From: Coprobacter sp.
GTDB taxonomy: Bacteria; Bacteroidota; Bacteroidia; Bacteroidales; UBA11471
Assembly: GCA_017462265.1 (NCBI GenBank)
Contig: JAFTRN010000009.1
Span: 1-61,502 of the forward strand
Reading direction: 5' to 3'
Length of the DNA stretch: 61,502 bases
Both the position numbers and the translations under genes were made by a program. Shown here piece after piece: positions 10,001-18,674 of the stretch (positions are counted from its first letter, which is position 1; each line of letters begins with the position of its first letter). Under the pieces are notes generated by a model. It had not been told where the DNA came from. It worked only from the letters and a program-made list of their open reading frames with translations, and did no database searches.

Positions 10001-10120
10001 TCCTTGCAAGGAAGTAATCTCTTCACCATATCGTCGCTCGAAGGCGGTATAGACCCGGAGTCCTTGCGAGGCTATCCTATCCAACGTTCGTATGGTGTCA
10101 CACTCAATTTCGGTTTCTAA
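7049..10120 (+). CDS. SusC/RagA-type TonB-linked outer-membrane transporter
   Basis: 1023 aa, full length for the family. Signal peptide ends GMISA|Q. Residues about 27-100 form the carboxypeptidase-D-like domain (ISGIVCDSQGNPIAGATIKV); a TonB-box region follows (DDVVVVGYGTQKKSSLTSSV), then the plug (IRIRGINGTPLLVIDGVPRF) and a large barrel ending TLNFGF. It imports a bulky ligand captured with its SusD partner, powered by TonB-ExbBD. The partner gene starts 18 bp downstream. The ligand cannot be read from sequence. Neighbouring proteases and the lack of glycoside hydrolases favour peptides, as for Porphyromonas RagAB, over glycans. Confidence 0.95.
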   Translation: MKKHLLLALFFALFLPGMISAQEAGRKISGIVCDSQGNPIAGATIKVNESTTATISDGSGQFSIALPAGEASLTASFLGYRTTVVKTKPGQYEIKISLDEDAQQLDDVVVVGYGTQKKSSLTSSVEVVRSEDLLRMPVMNINEALVGLVAGVSVQNSTGDPSSGKESDIRIRGINGTPLLVIDGVPRFGENTSDGEMRLSDLNPDDIESISMLKDGAAAAVYGARAANGVILVKTKRGTDNQKARVNYRGQFNMQQATCLPDFLNAEEFATLYNRAVDARGDDVYEKYDLEAIKSNPNVYGDENLLDHLDKFGFSTLHSVSVAGGNKFVKYYVSGGYTHMKGLYSGVGRNRFTYAAKLDANIAKGLTLSLDITGNRSNNKNTSYTTIDAAYGYSPLQVLRFTSGELASLSGSNPLLAVEGLGGYTRNKTNFNTLSAMLNYEFPFLKGMSLYLKATIDNNNSIKVDFSSPQTLYLYDEVTGEISQDPLTIYPTAKISLSERDQFVDNKLFEGGINYSHTFNDRHDFSGMLVLNYQDYRNRYMTGTNNDMAGKYPEVIGTATDSKLVGNEYFYQRASLIGRFTYGFDNRYFVETSFRVDGSTKLPENNRWGFFPTVSAAWNISNEAFFKAWSQPVISNLKFRASTGVLGRDAVLTDYGYLMNYIYTTNSGYQIGGNFKPGIITDPNSFPNTDLRWEKSHDYNIAADAGFWKNRFAVTYEYYWRFKTDMLTYAPTYLYPPSAGTGGNVPYINFGKIKAWGWDLTINHKNSVGQFKYDIGITLSKTYDKVLDYGDESSVVAHQRRKGRSSQLWLLYPSDGLFQSWEEIANLPYDQDGYGNTTLAPGDIKYKDTDGNGAITANDRVYVKSSAYPDFSMSLSLGLSYKGFFMNAMLQGVTGYAQQINELYTLESSSLQRFQRYHLTDTWSEENTDATYPRVKFASKNDNNRRESDFWIRNCNYLRLRSLTIGYALPAKLLKKKKINSMSISLQGSNLFTISSLEGGIDPESLRGYPIQRSYGVTLNFGF

Positions 10121-10138
10121 CCCTCAAAGAATCGCCCG

Positions 10139-11917
10139 ATGAAAAATTTCCTCCGCATAACATTCCTCGCTTGCCTCATAGGTATATCCTTGGTAAGTTG
10201 TGACGACCTTTTCGAGTCGATACCCAACGACAAATTGGCCGAAGAATCCATTTGGAGCGATCCGCTACTGCTCGACGAATATGTATTGCCGTGGTATCGC
10301 AATATGGACAACGGCTTCTCTACCTACGTCACCACCATCATGAAAGGTATCGGTCGCGAATATGAGCCGTGGTATGGCGACCAACTCACCGTGAGCCGTG
10401 CCGATTGGTACAATGCCGACTATGGCGATATATTACGTAGCAGTCAGCAAGAAATGACCACCCGCGGACGCACCAAGTGGAGTGGCTATTATACCCAGAT
10501 ACGCTCTATCAATATACTATTGCAGAATGTAGATAAAATAGCCGATGGCGCACAGAAAAATCGCATCATAGGCGAGGCGCATTTCTTCCGTGCCTATTAC
10601 TACTATATGCTGTTGCGTATGTATGGCGCGCCCATCATTCTCACCGAGCCATACGACCCGCTCACCGACACACGCCAACTCACCCGTGCCACCTATGCCG
10701 CCACTGTAGAATTTATCGTGTCCGAGGCCGACAAAGCCGCCACACTGCTCGGTGCGCCGACTGCAAGCGACGCCGGTCGTGCTACCAAAGGTGCCGCCTT
10801 CATGCTCAAAGCCAAAACCTATATGTGGGCCGCCGGGGTGAAGTTCCAAAATCGGGAAGAAGATTATCTCGGATTTCCCGACGACCGTACGATAGAGATG
10901 TACACCCAAGCCGCCATAGCATACGACTCCCTACGCAATCTCAACCAATACATGCTCATACCCATTACCGCCACCACACGCGAGGGTATAGCAGAAGAGT
11001 ATCACGAAATATTCCTCACCAAAAACAGCCAAGAGTCGATATGGGAGGTACAGCACAACGACGATGGTGATTTCGCCACAGGCTTCGGTCATAAACTCGA
11101 CCGCGAGACCGCTCCCCCATCGTGTTATGGTACCTTTGCCGCCTACGTTCCCACGCAAAACCATGTCGATGAGTATCGTACCATCAGCGGGCAACCTATA
11201 GCCACCGCCACCGACTACGACGAAAACAATCCCTACGAAAACCGCGATTACCGATTCTATGCCAACATACTCTACAATGGTGCGCAATTCAAAGGCAACA
11301 CCCTCGAAATACACTATCGTTATCCCTCAAAAGACGATAACAATTACACTCGCGGGGCCGACCTCTTGGCATATGGTTCGTCCGAGACCGCCACATACAC
11401 CCGCACGGGATATTATATGCGCAAGTTCACCCGCGAATCGCAACAGATCAATACCGATGCCACATACGCCAGCAGTCAGAATTGTATTATCTGGCGATAT
11501 GCCGAGGTATTGCTCGACTATGCCGAAATCGATTTCAAATTAGGGCGTCCCGGTGATGCGATGGAAAAACTCAACCAAATACGGCGTCGTGTACATATGC
11601 CCGAGTATGAAGCCATTACCTGGGACGACATCGTAAACGAGCGACGGGTGGAAATGGCCTTTGAGAAAACAACCTATTGGGATCTGCTCCGATGGGGTAT
11701 CGCCGTAGAGAAGATGAGCGGTAAAACCAACCCCTTGTATGGCATGAATGTATATGTTTACGACGATGGTTCGCCCACGGTCTATCGCCGCAAAACGATA
11801 AACGGTTCGGACAATACGGTGCGCTATTTCAGGGAAATGCAATACTACTGGCCTATACCCTGGGACGAAATACGCCGCCACGGAATACCCCAGAATCCCT
11901 CTTGGCTCGAGATGTAA
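10139..11917 (+). CDS. SusD/RagB-type surface lipoprotein
   Basis: 592 aa. Lipoprotein signal with lipobox LVSC (Cys21) followed by DD, matching surface-exported Bacteroidetes lipoproteins. The N-terminal half is helical with TPR-like features (GEAHFFRAYYYYMLLRMYGA, typical SusD). The C-terminal RagB/SusD signature includes CIIWRYAEVLLDYAEIDFKL and YWPIPWDEI. It forms the lid over the adjacent SusC and binds ligand. Only 18 bp separate it from susC. Confidence 0.95.
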   Translation: MKNFLRITFLACLIGISLVSCDDLFESIPNDKLAEESIWSDPLLLDEYVLPWYRNMDNGFSTYVTTIMKGIGREYEPWYGDQLTVSRADWYNADYGDILRSSQQEMTTRGRTKWSGYYTQIRSINILLQNVDKIADGAQKNRIIGEAHFFRAYYYYMLLRMYGAPIILTEPYDPLTDTRQLTRATYAATVEFIVSEADKAATLLGAPTASDAGRATKGAAFMLKAKTYMWAAGVKFQNREEDYLGFPDDRTIEMYTQAAIAYDSLRNLNQYMLIPITATTREGIAEEYHEIFLTKNSQESIWEVQHNDDGDFATGFGHKLDRETAPPSCYGTFAAYVPTQNHVDEYRTISGQPIATATDYDENNPYENRDYRFYANILYNGAQFKGNTLEIHYRYPSKDDNNYTRGADLLAYGSSETATYTRTGYYMRKFTRESQQINTDATYASSQNCIIWRYAEVLLDYAEIDFKLGRPGDAMEKLNQIRRRVHMPEYEAITWDDIVNERRVEMAFEKTTYWDLLRWGIAVEKMSGKTNPLYGMNVYVYDDGSPTVYRRKTINGSDNTVRYFREMQYYWPIPWDEIRRHGIPQNPSWLEM

Positions 11918-11962
11918 AGAACGAAATTATCACATAAATATTTAACCTAAAAAAGATTGTTT

Positions 11963-12865
11963 ATGAAAAGAATTGTTACTCTTGCACTACTCCTCACTGC
12001 AGGGCTTACCGCTCATGCGCAAGGTCACTTGTTCGACCTCTCCGATGTCGATAGCAACGGCTGGTTATGGTTCGATACCCAGGAAAAAATCGACAAATAC
12101 ATCGGCGATGACAAGCTCATAAAAATGGTTCCCGCCCAATGGCAGGAAGAGGTTGAGCCCGATGTGTGGGAAAATCCCGTCAATACCGTATCGCCCGAGA
12201 CTGTCGGTGCAGGAACCGATGGTTATCTGCCTGGGTTCGGCGATAATGGCGAGCCGGTGGGCGTCAACCCTAAACGCGGTGCTATCACCCTCGCACCTGC
12301 CAATCCTTACACTTCGTTCAACGGCGGTGGTGTACTGATGCATATGCCCTCGTGCTACTATCTGTCGTTCTATATGTCGGCCGAAATCCAGATACGTCCG
12401 TCGATAAAAGGTGGCCACGGTACGTTGGAAACCGTCGATTGTGCCAACATAAAATCGTTCACCTTCTTAAAATATGCCTCTGCCGGACAATGTTCTTGGG
12501 AGGTTCAAGATATAGTCAATCTCAGCGAGTTCTGCTTGAAACAAGAGACACCCGTAACCGCTTGGTTTCAAAATGGTAATGCGTCTCAAAACTATATGTA
12601 TCTCCACGGCATCAAGGCCTTGGTATATGGTGTAGGAACCGGGGTAAACGAGACCTTTGCCGACAACGAAATAAATATCGCTCAGACGGGACGTTTCATC
12701 ACCCTCTCACAAACGGCCGACATCACGGTTTACAACACCTGTGGCGCACAAGTACTTTCCTTGCGAGGTGAGGTTGCCGACTTGCAATCTCTCGGTGCCG
12801 GCGTGTACATCGTACAAGCTCGCGCCAATGGCGCCGTTGCCACCCAACGAGTATTATTACAATAA
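11963..12865 (+). CDS. Secreted protein of unknown function with type IX-like C-terminal domain
   Basis: 300 aa from ATG 11963; an in-frame TTG six bases earlier is less likely. Signal peptide ends LTAHA|Q. The body (FDLSDVDSNGWLWFDTQEKI opening) is beta-rich, with no catalytic motif I recognise. The last 75 residues (ITVYNTCGAQVLSL, LGAGVYIVQARA) look like a type IX sorting type A domain, though no YPNP motif is seen. It occupies the SusE/F-like third position, 45 bp after susD, so a surface ligand-binding role is a reasonable guess. A strong terminator follows. Confidence 0.7.
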   Translation: MKRIVTLALLLTAGLTAHAQGHLFDLSDVDSNGWLWFDTQEKIDKYIGDDKLIKMVPAQWQEEVEPDVWENPVNTVSPETVGAGTDGYLPGFGDNGEPVGVNPKRGAITLAPANPYTSFNGGGVLMHMPSCYYLSFYMSAEIQIRPSIKGGHGTLETVDCANIKSFTFLKYASAGQCSWEVQDIVNLSEFCLKQETPVTAWFQNGNASQNYMYLHGIKALVYGVGTGVNETFADNEINIAQTGRFITLSQTADITVYNTCGAQVLSLRGEVADLQSLGAGVYIVQARANGAVATQRVLLQ

Positions 12866-12877
12866 TCATCCCACGAA

Positions 12878-12924
12878 AACTATCCGCGCCATGAGGTACT
12901 ATACCCTCGTCGGATAGTTTTTTT
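12878..12924 (+). terminator. Terminator closing the SusCD run
   Basis: AACTATCCG (12878-12886) pairs with CGGATAGTT (12911-12919), with a smaller internal stem (GAGG/CCTC) in the loop, followed by seven T (12918-12924). It separates the SusCD genes from the M6 protease gene, which then needs readthrough or its own start. Confidence 0.8.
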
Positions 12925-12943
12925 ACTTTCATTCGTTTCTATT

Positions 12944-15457
12944 ATGAAAAAACTGTTCATGCTCCTGCTGGTCGCTACGACACTTCCGCTCCATGCCACC
13001 GAGAAGTATAAAAGCGAGTTACACAATATAGTCGTTTTCGTGCGGTTTGCCGACGAAGAGGCCTCTATCTTTGAAAATAGCATCGACCGATACGAGACGC
13101 TCTTCAACGACACCACACCGGGGAGCAACTCGGTATATAACTATTTCCATTCGGCCTCATATGGCCGTCTCTCATGGCCAAGTACATTCTATCCCGCCGC
13201 CGGCGACAGTGGCAAAATAGTGTCGTATCAAGCCCGAAACATTCGCAACTATTACAAGAAACAAAGCGACAGCAACCCCGACGGATATGACGACGAGGAG
13301 GCTATGGGCATGGTGCGAGTGGTGCGCGAACAGGAATTGATAAAGGAAATAGCCGACTACCTCCACACCATAGTACCTGCCGACGCGACCATCGATGCCG
13401 ACAACAACGGCACGGTCGATAATATATGCATAATAGTGAGCGGACGCTCCGAGATAGGCAGCAGCCACATGCTGTGGCCTCATCGCTCCACGCTTTACAC
13501 CAAGGAGGGCTATATACAAGGCAAGCGCGTCAATGAATACATCATGCTCTTCGACGACGCCAACGGTTATGACAATCTGCGCCCCATCGCCATCAATACC
13601 GGAGTGTTGTGCCACGAGATGTCGCACACATTAGGCACTTACGACCTCTACCACGGAGGCGCAGGCGACAATCTCTCCCCCATCGGGGTATGGGACTTGA
13701 TGTCGGACAACCTCGCTCGCGCACAAGGCATGAGCGCCTATACCAAGTATAAATATTGCCACTGGATAGACTCTATTCCCGAAATATCCTCACCGGGCAC
13801 CTATACGCTCAATCCCGTAAACGGGACGACCTCAGAGAACGTGGCTTACAAAATAAAGCCCATCGGCAGTGAGCAATATTTCATCGTAGAATATCGCAAG
13901 CAAGAGGGGCTCGACGCCGAGCTGCCGGGACAGGGATTGCTCGTATATCGTATCGATCCGCGTTTCACCGGAAATAATTCATACGACGGGATAAGCAAAT
14001 TCGACGAAATGTATATCTTCCGTCCCCAAGGTACTACGACCTGGAATGGTGCGCTCGATACCGCCCCATTCAGTGCCGAGAGCGGTCGAGTATCATTCGG
14101 AGGCGATGCCACCGAGAAGCCTTTCTATACCGATGGTACGTATGCCAACCTGGCCATTACCAACGTATCGGCTTGCGGCGAGAGCATCTCGTTCGATTTG
14201 CTACCCGAAGCCCCGATTATATACCTCGCTGACAAATCGGCCATACTGCCCGGAAATGCCGGCAGCAGTACGCAAATCGCAGTCGAGGCAAATACCGATT
14301 GGCACATCGAGGCACACCCCGAGTGGTTGGAAATCGCTCCGCGCCAAGGCGGTAGCGGTATAACCGAGCTCACCATCACCACCCTCGCCAAGAACGAATC
14401 GTCGGCCCAACGCAGTGCCGAAATAGTACTCGCGGCCACCGACGCATCGACATCGGCCACGCTCGCCATATCGCAGGCATCGGGGCAGATACTCGCACCG
14501 AACGGCCTCTCCGCCACGGTAGAGGGTAGTCGGGTATCACTCTCGTGGGATATGCCGGTATCCGGTATGGTTGTTCTCACCGAAGATTTCGAAAACGCAA
14601 CAAGTGCAGCCTCATGGACTATACGCAAAGACTCGGAGAATCCCCGCGGCTGGGCACGCACCCAAGCCGATAAAAACACAGAGGCCTTCGATGGTGAGTA
14701 TGTCATGAAATTGTCGTCGGACTGGGATTATCTGCATCAAGACGAATGGGTTATATCGCCCTCATTCTCGGCAGGTAAAATGCTGTCGTTCCGGTCCAAA
14801 TCGATAGCTCCGCAAAAGAACAACGCGCACAATTTCTACTATGTGCTGGTCAGTGCCGACAATGGAGAAAATTGGGATATCGTTTACGACCTGAAAACCG
14901 AAAGCACTGCCGTGAACAAGTACGAGCAGATAGACATCGACCTATCGGCTTACTTATCCGACAGTATGCGCATAGCCTTCCGAGCCTACGACGACAACAA
15001 CGAAGGCCTTTCCTATTGGTGGATTGTCGATGGTATCAACATCTATCCTGCCGCCGACTCTTCAAGCATCAAGGGGTACAACATCTATCGCAACGGAGTG
15101 AAAATAGCCGATACCGAAAGCCGTACTTTCTGCGATGAAACCGCGCCTATCGGCGACGCCACATATCAAGTTTCGGTCTATGGAGACTTCGGTGAGACGG
15201 CACTATCATCGGCCGTGACGGTCAGTGTCAGCTCGGTAAGAGAACTCAATGCCCCCAAGGTACGTTACAACCACTCTACCCACTGTCTGATACTGCCCGA
15301 GGCAAGCGACATCACCATCTACTCCACCGGAGGAGCCGTGGTGTTGCATCGCACATCGGGAGTCGGAGAGCTGTCGGTTGCCGACCTGCCATCGGGTATG
15401 TATCTCGCCCACATTGTCACCACCACCGGCAGTGAAGTCATGCGATTTATCAAATAA
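12944..15457 (+). CDS. Secreted M6 family metalloprotease with BACON, adhesin-type and C-terminal sorting-like domains
   Basis: 837 aa. Signal peptide ends TLPLHA. The catalytic domain spans residues about 25-400, with zinc site HEMSHTLGTYD at 224-234 (HExxHxxGxxD, as in immune inhibitor A) and a downstream IGVWDLMSDN turn. Residues about 422-516 are a BACON domain (WHIEAHPEWLEIAPRQGGSG). Residues about 540-702 are a jelly-roll like the cleaved-adhesin domain of gingipains (DEWVISPSFSAG, WWIVDGINIY). A fibronectin-like segment and a type IX-like tail (ITIYSTGGAVVL, LPSGMYLAHI) follow. It probably degrades host or dietary protein at the surface. It sits 20 bp after a terminator but shares theme and strand with the SusCD run. 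Confidence 0.88.
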   Translation: MKKLFMLLLVATTLPLHATEKYKSELHNIVVFVRFADEEASIFENSIDRYETLFNDTTPGSNSVYNYFHSASYGRLSWPSTFYPAAGDSGKIVSYQARNIRNYYKKQSDSNPDGYDDEEAMGMVRVVREQELIKEIADYLHTIVPADATIDADNNGTVDNICIIVSGRSEIGSSHMLWPHRSTLYTKEGYIQGKRVNEYIMLFDDANGYDNLRPIAINTGVLCHEMSHTLGTYDLYHGGAGDNLSPIGVWDLMSDNLARAQGMSAYTKYKYCHWIDSIPEISSPGTYTLNPVNGTTSENVAYKIKPIGSEQYFIVEYRKQEGLDAELPGQGLLVYRIDPRFTGNNSYDGISKFDEMYIFRPQGTTTWNGALDTAPFSAESGRVSFGGDATEKPFYTDGTYANLAITNVSACGESISFDLLPEAPIIYLADKSAILPGNAGSSTQIAVEANTDWHIEAHPEWLEIAPRQGGSGITELTITTLAKNESSAQRSAEIVLAATDASTSATLAISQASGQILAPNGLSATVEGSRVSLSWDMPVSGMVVLTEDFENATSAASWTIRKDSENPRGWARTQADKNTEAFDGEYVMKLSSDWDYLHQDEWVISPSFSAGKMLSFRSKSIAPQKNNAHNFYYVLVSADNGENWDIVYDLKTESTAVNKYEQIDIDLSAYLSDSMRIAFRAYDDNNEGLSYWWIVDGINIYPAADSSSIKGYNIYRNGVKIADTESRTFCDETAPIGDATYQVSVYGDFGETALSSAVTVSVSSVRELNAPKVRYNHSTHCLILPEASDITIYSTGGAVVLHRTSGVGELSVADLPSGMYLAHIVTTTGSEVMRFIK

Positions 15458-15480
15458 TCTTTCACCCTACCCTATACTAC

Positions 15481-15508
15481 AGGCGCCACCCGATATCGAG
15501 TGGCGCCT
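15481..15508 (+). terminator. Terminator-like hairpin after the M6 protease gene
   Basis: AGGCGCCAC (15481-15489) pairs perfectly with GTGGCGCCT (15500-15508), and the loop holds a small CGATATCG palindrome. The following T run is weak, so termination may be partial. Confidence 0.6.
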
Positions 15509-15636
15509 GTGTATTATCGACCTTATCTTTCCTTTAAAATAATTATTTTTAATGGCTTATAATTAGAAGGTAATATCTCAATAGCATGAGATACGTCTAA
15601 AGAATTCTCCGTTTTCTTCTTTTTTCAAAATCTTAT

Positions 15637-15977
15637 TTAGAAGTTGTTTAAATTTTATTTTGTAGAAGATAGGCTGCACTCGCTTTGCAATCTGTAAACA
15701 AGTTTACATTGCGCTTGTTGGCACTATCTTTCGAGATTATTTAAGAGGTATTTTGGAATGATTTTTTTGTCAAAATGCGCTGGGAATAGCGGGCAAATAC
15801 TCGATAAGTGAGAGCAGAACCATACTGGTATGGGTTATGCCAAGCGTGAGAGTATTCTATTACGTAAATTTTCAAGCGTTTTGATGAAAAAGACAGCCAA
15901 AAGAGCCTTAAAGAATCCGAAACCTTGTTCTGAAGCCGTAATAATTTTTCCAAGAAAATTTCAAACAGTTTCTTAGT
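15637..15977. mobile_element. Noncoding element of about 340 bp bounded by imperfect inverted repeats (MITE-like)
   Basis: The left end TTTAGAAGTTGTTTAAATTT (from 15637) is the imperfect reverse complement of the right end AAATTTCAAACAGTTTCTTA (ending near 15976). Inside, 15668-15730 is a second palindrome centred on GTAAACAAGTTTAC. No convincing gene lies within; a 70-codon minus-strand frame has no recognised domain. Copies of the right end occur at 200-246 and, inverted, at 22542-22570. No target-site duplication was established. Together with the hairpins on either side, this accounts for the gene-free stretch 15458-16030. Confidence 0.5.
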
Positions 15978-15991
15978 TCCTCTCTACTATT

Positions 15992-16026
15992 AAAAAAATA
16001 GCGCAAACCGAGGCTTGCGCTATTTT
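15992..16026 (-). terminator. Terminator of tRNA-Leu
   Basis: AAATAGCGCAA and TTGCGCTATTT form a long stem (about 15996-16006 with 16015-16025). On the minus strand it ends in a run of T. It begins 5 bases after the tRNA 3' end. Confidence 0.85.
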
Positions 16027-16030
16027 GGGG

Positions 16031-16112
16031 TGCGGATGATAGGACTCGAACCTACACGACTCACGTCACCAGATCCTAAGTCTGGCGTGGCTACCAATTA
16101 CACCACATCCGC
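16031..16112 (-). tRNA. tRNA-Leu (UAG)
   Basis: An 82-nt class II tRNA. Acceptor stem GCGGATG/CATCCGC is perfect with discriminator A, as expected for leucine. Anticodon TAG lies in loop CTTAGGA between CCAGA and TCTGG, and there is a long variable arm (GACGTGAGTC). T-arm GGTTCGAGTCC is intact. CCA is not encoded. It reads CUA and, by wobble, other CUN codons. It is a single-gene unit with its own promoter and terminator. Confidence 0.93.
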
Positions 16113-16124
16113 ATAAGGTCATTG

Positions 16125-16155
16125 CAAAGATAAGGCAAGTTTGCGAAACTGCCAA
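16125..16155 (-). promoter_or_regulatory. Promoter of tRNA-Leu
   Basis: Minus-strand TTG (16153-16155) and TATCTTTG (16125-16132) are separated by 20 bp. The tRNA begins 13 bp downstream of the -7 box. Confidence 0.7.
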
Positions 16156-16210
16156 CTTTTGCCTTGATTTTATAATCCCGCCTTATTATTTTCACCTCTT
16201 GAAATATTCT

Positions 16211-18673
16211 TTACTCCCTATAATACACGCGTTTTACACGCGACGATACCGATGTAAGTATTTCATAGGGTATCGTACCGAGAGTAGTGGCAATATCTTC
16301 GACCGGGAGATTTTCGCCGAATATTTCCACTCGGTCGCCCTCCTTACAATCGATATCGGTCACATCTATCAGGGTTACGTCCATACACACATTACCCACG
16401 ACAGGGGCACGTTTTCCGGCAATCATCACACTGCCCACGCCATTACCCAACCGACGATCGAATCCGTCGGCATAGCCGATGGGTATCGCCGCAATACGCG
16501 ACGGGCGATGCAACACGCCCCGACGGCTGTATCCCACGGTCTCGCCCGCAGCTAAATTCCGTATCTGCAATATTGTGGTTTTGAGTGTACTCACTACTCG
16601 CAGCCCCGTATTATCGCCGTAGGGCGATACGCCATACAATCCTATACCGAGACGCACGGCATCGCACTGATAATCGGTAAAGCGAGTTATCCCCGCCGTA
16701 TTGAGTATATGCCGCATGACATGATGCGAAGAGACCGACTGCACCACATCGGCACATCGGGTGAAAGTCTCGATTTGACGGCGCGAATAATCATCGAATA
16801 TCGCCTCGTCGCTTCCTGCGAAATGAGAGAATACCGAGCGCACCGTGAAACGGTCTTGTGCCACCAACAGGTCGGCAAGTCGTGCCATATCGACCTCGCC
16901 AAATCCGAGACGATGCATTCCCGAGTCTATTTTGATATGTATCGGGTAGTGCTGTATGCCCAGTCGGCGAGCCTCCGTTTCGAGAGCGGCGAGCAATTTG
17001 AAACTGTACACCTCGGGCTCGAGATTATACCGAAACAGAGTGTGAAAGCTCGACATCTCGGGATTCATCACCATGATAGGCATCGTGATACCCTGATTTC
17101 GAAGTTCAGCGCCCTCATCGGCCACAGCCACGGCCAGATAGTCGCACCCATGGTCTTGTAAGGTCTTGGCCAGTTCATACGAGCCGGCGCCATAGCCGAA
17201 AGCCTTGACCATACATATCATGCGGGTAGCAGGACGTAATTTCTCTTTATAATAATTGTAATTATGCACTATCGCGTCGAGGTTCACTTCGAGGATAGTT
17301 TCATGCTGTTTCAGTTCCAAGGCCTCCGACACGGCATCGAAATGGAAGCGGCGGGCGCCCTTTATCAGTATCAATTCGTGTGCGAAACGCTCCATGTCGG
17401 TGCGTAGGAAATCTTCTGTCGTGGCATAGAACTCTTTTTCTACATCGAAACAATCGCTATGGGCCGATATTTCCGCACCGATACCTATCAGTCGCTCCAC
17501 GCCCTTATGTCGCAACAGCGAGGCTACACGGGCATATAACTCGACTGGAGCTATTCCCGACTGCAAAATATCAGACAATATCACCGTACGACGCATAGAA
17601 TTTGCCGCCGAGCGACGCGCCTGAAAATCGAGAGCTATATCGAGGGCGTTAATATCGGAATTGTAACTATCATTGATGAGCATACAGCCGTTTATACCCT
17701 CCTTCACCTCCATACGCATGGCGATAGGCTCAAGACGTGCCATACGTTCGGCAATCGTGTCTCGCGTAAAGCCCAAGTAGAGCATTACCGCCAGACAGTG
17801 TATTGCATCTTGTATTGCTCCGTCCTCGGTAAAGGGTATGGAAAACACCCCTTTGACCTGTAAATAGACATACTCTATGGTAGTGGTCTCGTCGTACCTT
17901 ATGGCCTTTGTCACATAGAGGGGGGCATAAATATTCTTGTGCGACCACGCTACCGCCCGGGTTCCCATACAAGTCTTTGTAAAGGCCTCGGTCACAATAG
18001 CATCATCAGCATAGTAGATTATCACCTCGGAATTGCGAAAGAGCGAAAGTTTCTCCTCACACTTCTCGTCTATCGATGTAAAGCCCTCTTGGTGCGCCTC
18101 GCCCAACGATGTGAACACGCCTATGGTAGGCTGTATGATTGGTTCGAGACGGTCCATTTCATCGGTTTGTGACACTCCGGCCTCGATGATGGCCAGTTGC
18201 GTGGTTTCATCGATTTCCCAAACCGAGAGTGGTACCCCTATCTGCGAATTATAACTGCGTGGTGAACGTGTTACCACGTAATCGTCGTTCAGCAACTGAT
18301 AGAGCCACTCCTTTACGATCGTCTTACCATTACTTCCGGTGATACCAATAACGGGGATATCGAATCGTCGGCGATGATAGGCAGCCAGGACTTGCAAGGC
18401 AGCCAACGTATCCGATACCGACAGAAGATTAGCGTCGGGTATAGTCGTAGAGTCGAGTGCACGGCTCACCACAAAGTTGCGTACCCCCTTACGATATAAT
18501 TCGGGAATATATTTATGGCCATCGTTGCGGTCTGTCACCAAGGCAAAAAACAGGGTTTCATCGGGATAAGTCAATGAACGGCTGTCGGTGAGCAGACACG
18601 ACACCGCCACCTCCCGCCGAATATCGGCTTCGGCGTGTATGATACGGGCTATATCGGTGATTGTATATTTCAT
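16211..18673 (-). CDS. Bifunctional MurF ligase / alanine racemase
   Basis: 820 aa, a fusion known from Bacteroidetes. Residues 1-450 are MurF, which adds D-Ala-D-Ala to the UDP-MurNAc-tripeptide: ATP loop GITGSNGKT at 110-118, Mur-ligase motif LINDSYNSD near 332-340. Residues about 455-820 are a fold-III, PLP-dependent alanine racemase that makes D-Ala: Schiff-base Lys490 in MVKAFGYGAG and catalytic Tyr715 in VGYSRRG. Both active sites look intact, so one polypeptide both makes D-Ala and attaches its dimer; Ddl would act between the two steps and is not in the window. It is last in a five-gene run, 1 bp after the GSCFA gene. Confidence 0.95.
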   Translation of the reverse strand: MKYTITDIARIIHAEADIRREVAVSCLLTDSRSLTYPDETLFFALVTDRNDGHKYIPELYRKGVRNFVVSRALDSTTIPDANLLSVSDTLAALQVLAAYHRRRFDIPVIGITGSNGKTIVKEWLYQLLNDDYVVTRSPRSYNSQIGVPLSVWEIDETTQLAIIEAGVSQTDEMDRLEPIIQPTIGVFTSLGEAHQEGFTSIDEKCEEKLSLFRNSEVIIYYADDAIVTEAFTKTCMGTRAVAWSHKNIYAPLYVTKAIRYDETTTIEYVYLQVKGVFSIPFTEDGAIQDAIHCLAVMLYLGFTRDTIAERMARLEPIAMRMEVKEGINGCMLINDSYNSDINALDIALDFQARRSAANSMRRTVILSDILQSGIAPVELYARVASLLRHKGVERLIGIGAEISAHSDCFDVEKEFYATTEDFLRTDMERFAHELILIKGARRFHFDAVSEALELKQHETILEVNLDAIVHNYNYYKEKLRPATRMICMVKAFGYGAGSYELAKTLQDHGCDYLAVAVADEGAELRNQGITMPIMVMNPEMSSFHTLFRYNLEPEVYSFKLLAALETEARRLGIQHYPIHIKIDSGMHRLGFGEVDMARLADLLVAQDRFTVRSVFSHFAGSDEAIFDDYSRRQIETFTRCADVVQSVSSHHVMRHILNTAGITRFTDYQCDAVRLGIGLYGVSPYGDNTGLRVVSTLKTTILQIRNLAAGETVGYSRRGVLHRPSRIAAIPIGYADGFDRRLGNGVGSVMIAGKRAPVVGNVCMDVTLIDVTDIDCKEGDRVEIFGENLPVEDIATTLGTIPYEILTSVSSRVKRVYYRE

Positions 18674-18674
18674 C

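Noticed and set aside
15741..15953. 70-codon frame inside the inverted-repeat element
   Set aside because: No domain, no promoter, and it runs across the repeat end; more likely noncoding repeat sequence. Kept as part of the element only.
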